Shown here piece by piece: positions 57,261-64,000 of a stretch of 64,000 nucleotides of DNA. This DNA is from Setoptus koraiensis (taxonomy: Eukaryota; Arthropoda). The notes under the pieces are model-generated. The model made no database searches and was not told the origin of the DNA. It saw nothing but the letters and a program-made list of their open reading frames with translations. Location of the stretch: contig CM106586.1 in the NCBI GenBank assembly GCA_048013815.1, positions 22,072,001-22,136,000 on the forward strand. Reading direction: 5' to 3'. Numbering within the stretch: the stretch's first letter is position 1; the number at the start of each line of letters is the position of its first letter. A program made the translations under genes and the position numbers.

Positions 57261-57933
57261 TAATATACCCATGATATCAGTTAGAGCTGCAATCGTTACT
57301 AAATACTGCTACAGTATGCTCGCCTATACAGTACTAATAATAATACAGTATACTACACTATAATATACTGTGTAATATGTGTGCTATATGGTAGATGTAG
57401 TGTGTTATTAAATAGTCTACTTGTTATAATCGCTATTGAAATATGCGCTTTTTTAACATCAAGTGCATACAGTGGGCACAAGGCATGAATATCGTCATCA
57501 CCAACTCATAAGCCAGCTAGATGTGACTATTCTATTGAGCGACGACTGTCACGTCACGTTTGTTCGCCACTCATGCGACTTTTCTATCTTTTCTAGCACT
57601 AGCTCGACGGCTGCTAGCTAGACCAACGGTCTTGGCTAACTCTTGCAGCCCGCACCGTTCATGCTAGCTGCCTATCACAATAGTGCATTATAGTGACAGC
57701 GGCAGGTGAACGGGGATGGAAGGGGAAGGATGGGGGCAGGGAAGCTTCCTGAAACAGAGTATAGGTTACTCACTTTACGTAATCAAGGACGGACATGAAG
57801 AGTGGTGAACATTTGCGCCAGTTTGCGTCGAATCGAGTCGAGTCGCATTGGCAGTGTGTCTTTATTTAGTAGAGGCTTGTGGATTTATTTAGTAGTTGCA
57901 TTCGCAAGCCGTATTCAATGGAGATGGAGCGAG

Positions 57934-57965
<32 letters not shown>

Positions 57966-59020
57966 TGTGTGTGCGTGTGTGTGTGTAAGTGTATGCGTTG
58001 TGAGCAAGTGCAGCACCACTTATGACTTGGTTGGTGAGTGATATCAGCACTACGGGCTACACTGTTGGCGAATGTTCCAACTTTCCAATGGCCGCATCCT
58101 AATTTTAAGCCGCCGTTGTAGCTGTTGTGTGATGCTGTTGGCTCAAGTGGATGATGAGAGAGGGAGAGGGAAGCAAAGAATTTTGTTTGTGTCCGCCTGG
58201 CGGACCAAATGCGTGGTTCTACCATCTTTTATTGACCATCTACATCCAGTGCAAAGCCAATGCAACATCAACAACGAGAGCAACTGCAACAGCACACTGT
58301 AATATGTTTGCTCTGCCCCCAGTGGCTGTCAGTTGCTACTTCGAAGCTGCCACCAATCTTGGCTGCTGCAATGTCGCTCTTCTCGCTGTTGATGCTGGCT
58401 GGTCGTTGCTGTCGGTAGTTGTGTTGGCAGTAGGCAGTTGTTGTGTGTAGTTGTGTTGGTGGTAGGCAGTTGGCGCAGTTGGCACAAACAAGAAAGGGGA
58501 AAGGCTCACAAAGTCATGATGCCATCAATGATACTAGTGCTGTACTTGCCCCTGTCCACTGTCCACAGCAAGTATATGCAATCTGCCTGTATTTAGCGGT
58601 TCAGCATCGCAGCACCACACTGGCGACTTTTGATCGTATCAACGTCATCTAGTGAGAGTCACGGTCATTCAGCTGACCATAAAGACTATATAATCACTGC
58701 GTTGCAGTCACTAGTGACTAGAGACTGGTGACTTGTGACGGGCAACCTCCCTATTGGGCCACATCTATCTGTCTTTTGATCTGGCAAGCTTGCCAACGAA
58801 TAATAACTAGCCACTCATGCCACTAGAACTGGTATTCGCTCGCTTCTGGTTTACGTGACGGCAAGCGTATTGTTGCAGCAGGCAAGCAAGGAAACAAATG
58901 GTGTCAAATAGCTTTGCCCCAGAGGGCAGCACCAAATTGCCATATTGTGGTCGCTTCCGCCTTGCAACGGCATGCGAGCCGGCCAAGCACAACTTGCCCC
59001 AGTGACACTTGTTATCCACG

Positions 59021-59051
59021 GTTGTTGTTGTTGTTGTTGTTGTTGTTGTTG
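59021..59051. repeat. (TTG)n microsatellite
   Basis: Ten perfect GTT triplets. Confidence 0.92.
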
Positions 59052-60393
59052 CTGTTCCTGTTTGATGGTTGTAGGTTGTAGGATGGAAATCAAACGTTAT
59101 TTTGTCAAACGTTGCTCGTCGGACATGTTAACGGGTGTCCAACGAACCACCAGATTCCAGCGCCAACATTGTAACAAGCAACAACAATCAATTAGATCAG
59201 ATGGAGATACATTGGTACACAAATTCATACACAAACACTTTGGAATGTGAGCCATAGATTTCGTAAACGATAAACGACAAGACTAACGCTGATAAATTCT
59301 CGTAATTCTAGCATTAGTCGGAGGTGTTGCTACAACTGTCTGTAGTGTTTGCTGAATGAAGCCGTGATTTTAGTCACACAGTGGCGCCATCTTCAGTCGC
59401 ATATCACAATTGCTGCATTTGAAAGTTCGGTTTGTTCAGAGAGTTTTAGAAAGTTTAGAATCTTGAACTGTCACGACAATTTGGTTTGATTAAGGGAGGG
59501 GGTGCTCTATTTACCTAAAGTGAAGCTAATTGATTTGAACGCTCAGATTTTCTTCTTATCGATGTATTCTGGTAGACCGGGATGAGCTGGGTCGATACAC
59601 ATCACCGAGCCTGTTGTTGATTTCGATTTTTTCTAGAGCGACAAACACCACTGCATGTTCAGATAGCTGCAAATGAGCTCAAATGGTGGCCGTTGAAGCC
59701 ACTAATAAGCCAACAGATAAAATGTGGCTCGCCATAGTAATGGGATAATTCTCAACTCGTGAACAACAATCGACGCACACTGTTGATCCTTAGAAACTTT
59801 CTACCCGTGAAATGCTCGCCTTCAAGATACTTTTAGATATATATCCTTTCATATACTCTGACAAGTTTGTCGCATCCAAATTCTCGGCGAAACCCTCACT
59901 ATTCATGCAGATCGTTCTCGCATTCTACTGGATCGAAAAGTTTAACCGCCAGAGGCGATCAATAGTGTTTGACGGATTATCTAGATAATGATACAGTATA
60001 GGGGCATAGAAATTGTGCATTTCTCTCAGATCGATAGTTAATTTTTGAAAGTCATATTCCGATGAGTGCATCTGACTTTGATTATTGCTGGAGAGCGTCG
60101 AGAAAAAGTTATGTTAGTTTCGGTATTGCACTGCTGAACACTGATCGCATTCACATTGAACTTTGCTGTGGCATCAAGAAAGCCATATTTCTTACCAGAC
60201 AATCGCTTCGATAGATTAATTGATGATCATAAATGATGGCAAGATCTTGTCGCGTCGCAGTTTATTCATGAATGCTATTGTTTTAGCGGGGAACAGGTTT
60301 ATCGAGGCGCATCAGTCAACTTTACTTGTAGACTGATGCGACAGCAGTGTTGGCTGATTCTCTGGCTAAATTACGTCAAGATGTTGATGGTAC

Positions 60394-60399
60394 TTTATT
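60394..60399 (-). terminator. AATAAA polyadenylation signal for the second NRF-type gene
   Basis: TTTATT on the plus strand, 11 bp beyond the stop codon at 60410. Confidence 0.55.
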
Positions 60400-60409
60400 C
60401 ATAAGTTGT

Positions 60410-63249
60410 TTATTTGGTTTTCTTTAATCGGTTATTTGAGTTTAAATGAGTATTATCAGAATATAATGCTTTGTGGTTCAGATCAGATTGGGAGCTTTTG
60501 TTTGGATGCAACACTAAACGAACCAATCTGTCTATGGGGTACTCGACGCTGACGTAAGTGATTACGGCCAATAATAAGCTATAAATGTAAATAATACACG
60601 AAGATTCAAATAGTCCAGGAGGTGATAGAAATTGCTCGGTCAAAGAAGCTTTGAGCATAATAACCAAACAATGACTCATTAGGATTGAATAATTCAATTT
60701 AGATAACACTCTCCAAATTGGTAGTGCTAAAAATTTACCAAATGTGCTGTTCTGTTTGTCCGTGATTAGTCTAATCACCACAATGGCCTGTAGTGAGGAC
60801 CAAACAAATCGCTGCCAGCTGTAATTGAGAAAGAATAAGTCCTTTGTCATCACAGTTATTCCAAATTTCGTTAGTAGCGGATTCCAATAATGGTAGGAGG
60901 AAGTAAAAAATATCACAAACACAAGTGCAATATTAGAGCAAATGTACAAATTATTGCTAGCCAACCAAACTGGCCAGTAGCTTGCCCTATTTTGCACTTG
61001 CTTGATTGGCTGTCTAGAGTGAACGTCATAGAGATATAGTTGATGACCAAGTATGGCACTCATCAAGAATATAAACACTCTAGATAGGATTGAGGTGTAA
61101 GGCAAACTGGTGAATTTGAACATCTTTATCGCAACACTGACACTCATTGATGACACCTCTTCTTCCGTAAATAAGTGTTCGTAGCATCTGATGGCATAGT
61201 AACCCATCTGTAGACTCAATAGGCAGAGGATGCCACACAACAGGTAGGCGAGTCGATGTTTCCTGGTATTATCAGTTGGAATTTCAGACAGAGATTAAAT
61301 ATAAATTAATTTAAATTGATCAAGCTATAAACAGTCTGCTGATTTATTCCCTATACTCACCGCATTGTCAACAGTATCAGTGGACCCAGAATAACGGTTG
61401 ACTGTATGTCAATAGAAACGGACCAACCTTGAGGTAACGCTGTCTTAGGTAATGGTACCGTATTAGACAAGGTTAGCAAGACCTTAGGCCAAGAATCAAA
61501 TTTACTGTATGCCAAATGATAGCCTTTGTTTGAAGTGGCATAATCCCATACTGGTCCATGAGAAATGTATTTCAATACAAATCTGATAAATAACTGATAC
61601 AACAAATACAACGGCATCAATCTTAAGTACCTCGAAATGGTGAATTTGATGCAAAATTTGATCGATCCGACAAATGATAGTGGCTCAAAGTGTCCACTTG
61701 GATCCTGATGCTGTGCCACTGTTGTTGTCCTCTTCTCTGACCTTTTCAGTGTCAGAAATACCATTAGTATTCCGGATATAACGAACAATGTGTCAATAAA
61801 CAAATTGAAAGACATGCACATCAACACCTTGCTGCTTCCCTCCAACTCGTCTCTGTAAAATTCCAATCTATCACCTGTCGCAAAGGCGATATACATGAAA
61901 GAGTGTCCTATTACCACACAAATCATTACTATCACCTTGATTCCGGCAAGAGGATCAAAGTTCACTCGATTTGTCTCTATTCCAACATCCTCACCTACGT
62001 TGATATCGGCTGAATTTTGCGCATCAGCTGTGGTTTCCTTCGAACTAGCTCGATAATTTGTTGTGGACCTCGAGTTCACTAGCAATAAGTCCGCAAACGC
62101 TTTCCTCAAGCTCAGCGCTTCGTAAATGGGATCATATTTTGACGTAGCTTGCTTTGTGTTCATCGTGTCCGAGTTCAAGCGATGTTCGTATTTGTAGCTG
62201 CCAATCAAAAGCAACAGTGACCAAAATATTGCGAGTGCAATCACACTATTTGCTTTCCCATCCAACTGACGCAACGGACTTCTCTCATCGGGCAAACAAT
62301 AAGTGTTGTCTAAATTTAATTGTTTTTTGAAGTATCTCTCTGGCAAGTTGACAAGCATAAGTTGTTGGACGAAGTCTTTCAACGTTTTGTCTTCATTCAG
62401 TGATCTGGTGTCACAAGACTCGGGCAAACAAAGACCAAAATGAAGATACGGTTCGTAATAGGGATCGGATTCTGGGGACAATTTCAATTGAGACCAGGCA
62501 TTCAGACGTGCACTGCCCACACAATATCTCATGCTTATGGGGCCCGACTGTTGATCTCTGAGATGTGTCAAGCGAGTTCTCAGACACTGACCATAGCTAC
62601 CTAAAAAAACACTTGCACTCGTTAGAACCTGCCCATTGGTGGGACTGCCAAAGGTATTCAAATAATCATTAAACTCCACACTTGTTTGATAACTATTCCG
62701 TCTCTCAACTTCCTCTGGCCCTTGATATTTGAAAATATTTCTCACTGGTTCGACATTATCGTAATTCAATTGTTGAACGATCAATTTGAGATGGTCGTAG
62801 CATTGTCGTTTGTTAGCCACTGGCAAGGCGCTGACATCTAGTTGATTCTTGTCATCATCTGAGTCATATGCAAAGGTCATGTAATTGTTTGGTGTCAACA
62901 AGTTCTTAGTGTAAATCAGATCATAATATCGTCTCTCAATTGATGCATACTCTATAAATGATTCTTTTGTCTCATTGAGAAACGCCAAATTTAACCCGTT
63001 CACCACCAGGTTGGTTGCTCGTTGAGCTGCTAGATTATCTGTTGCAGTGGCACACTGATGATTGTCATTGTCCGTCTCGTTTGTGACGCAATAATTTCCG
63101 TTGTTGAGACTCGCTTCTTCATCTGAGGTCACCTGTCTGACGCCAAAGCTAGAGAGTTGTTGTGGCGATACATTTTGAGCTTGATGGCCCAAAATGATGG
63201 TGGCTATCGCGAACAATATTAGGCCAAAGGAACTATTATATCTCGCCAT
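60410..63249 (-). CDS. Second NRF-6-type membrane acyltransferase, two exons
   Basis: Exon 1 is 61361-63249 and exon 2 is 60410-61262, separated by a 98-bp intron with a GTGAGT donor and ACCAG acceptor; together 913 aa. The start is the ATG at 63249, giving a signal peptide (SSFGLILFAIATIILGHQ). Residues about 150-300 match the NRF domain (RQCYDHLKLIVQQL, the GSYGQCLRTRL and MRYCVGSAR segments, FGLCLPESC). Residues about 430-890 form the acyltransferase-3 region (GIKVIVMICVVIGHSFMY, FVISGILMVFLTLKR, RYLRLMPLYLLYQLF, and exon 2 helices). It is only distantly similar to the longer NRF-type gene at 40344, so it is not a recent local duplicate. The substrates are unknown. Confidence 0.92.
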
Positions 63250-64000
63250 GCTGATATAGTGTTTGTAATAACTTATTAACTATAGTGGATTGTCATTTTC
63301 GTTGTACGGCATTTTTCCTTTTATTAATTGCTGCGTTCTGCAATAACACTAGAACGCTAGTGTGTGTCCTTGAATAGTTAGTTATCGATTAAACACACAT
63401 CAACACATTACTGACTGATGACTTTCCCCGTTCAGTAATGCCGATTAGTATTATTATTATCCACAATCACCAATTCGTCGTGATGGATAATCGACAAGAT
63501 AAACTAGAGATAAAGAGTGCGCGCGTATTTCCCTCTTGCTGCACTCATTATTTGAATGCTGCTTTGGTGTATCATCTTAGTGACACCTGACACCAAATAG
63601 ACCTTAGCCGGGATATTATCAGATAGAGACATGCGGGCTAGATAGATTGTAGATTAGATTGGGGTGCATCAATGCATTTTTGCCGGGTCATACAGCAGAG
63701 CAACAAGCATAATGATAATTAGCCATTAATTAATACCGCCAAGTGCACCTTTGGTACTCTATGGGAGGTGCTAGTAGTTTAGCTTTCAAACTATTGACTC
63801 CCAGACAGTTGTTCATTGGGCAGTGAGGTAAAATCGGTCACTGTTGTCCATTTGAGTAGATGGCGACAATAGACAATGTAACAATCAGAGTGCTGCTGAT
63901 ATTTTTGTGCGGAGACACAAAAATATCAGCAGATTAGAGTGTTGATTATCAGAATTAGTATTGATTGGAGTTACTGGATGAACTGACTCAGTTTCTGGTG
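63250..64000. promoter_or_regulatory. Upstream region of the second NRF-type gene
   Basis: No gene. Probably holds the promoter. It contains a perfect 17-bp hairpin near the window end. Confidence 0.45.
63893..63932. other. Perfect 17-bp inverted repeat (hairpin), 6-nt loop
   Basis: CTGCTGATATTTTTGTG (63893-63909), loop CGGAGA, and its exact reverse complement (63916-63932). No T-run follows. It may be a structured RNA or regulatory DNA; it is shorter than a typical microRNA precursor. Confidence 0.75.

Overview
This is a nuclear window from a gene-dense arthropod genome, most likely a mite (Acari, probably acariform). The evidence is arthropod-type proteins (an RR-2 chitin-binding cuticle protein, two nose-resistant-to-fluoxetine acyltransferases, long Asn/Gln-rich extensions), very short introns (about 50-110 bp), several large genes with no introns (adducin, CtBP, Timeless, glutathione synthetase), and long microsatellite-rich noncoding stretches. 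The lineage call is inference. There are no operons, CRISPR arrays, rRNAs or recognisable tRNAs, and I recognised no virus-derived or other mobile element.

Layout. 0-1.6 kb: the 3' end of a peroxisomal multifunctional enzyme type 2 gene, then gamma-SNAP. 2-8.3 kb: a tandem duplication with a decayed MTG1 3' remnant, a truncated fast-evolving PP2A B56 copy, an intact MTG1 GTPase on the minus strand, and a full-length B56 gene with a long Asn-rich N-terminus. 8.3-15.1 kb: noncoding DNA with a GC-rich, repeat-rich block upstream of adducin. 15.1-21.3 kb: adducin, glutathione synthetase, COX11 (-), a small two-exon gene, and a SMIM13-like microprotein gene. 21.7-28.1 kb: a secreted Gln/Asn-rich protein (-), a small secreted peptide (+), and Timeless/Timeout (-). 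29.1-36.4 kb: a USP12/46 deubiquitinase, a divergent VKOR-like membrane protein, a coiled-coil protein (-), ARPC3 (-), ADAT3 (+), and a cuticle protein (-). 40.3-44.3 kb: a 1325-aa NRF-type acyltransferase (-). 45.5-51.9 kb: two tandem intronless CtBP genes (-). 52-60.4 kb: noncoding and full of microsatellites. 60.4-63.2 kb: a second, two-exon NRF-type acyltransferase (-).

Most genes are housekeeping genes with no common pathway. The interesting content is how they have been rearranged. (i) COX11 appears to have taken its promoter, 5' UTR and first roughly eight codons from ARPC3, 13.6 kb away. (ii) The short B56 copy differs from its sister mostly by amino-acid-changing substitutions, while its first two introns are nearly identical to the sister's, and it has lost residues of the known LxxIxE motif pocket. 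(iii) The two CtBP genes are a mosaic of near-identical and strongly diverged blocks, the pattern expected from gene conversion. Several small genes (SMIM13-like, a secreted peptide, a 67-aa two-exon protein) were assembled by hand across short introns. All exon boundaries are read from splice-site consensus plus frame and homology, and have not been tested against transcripts.
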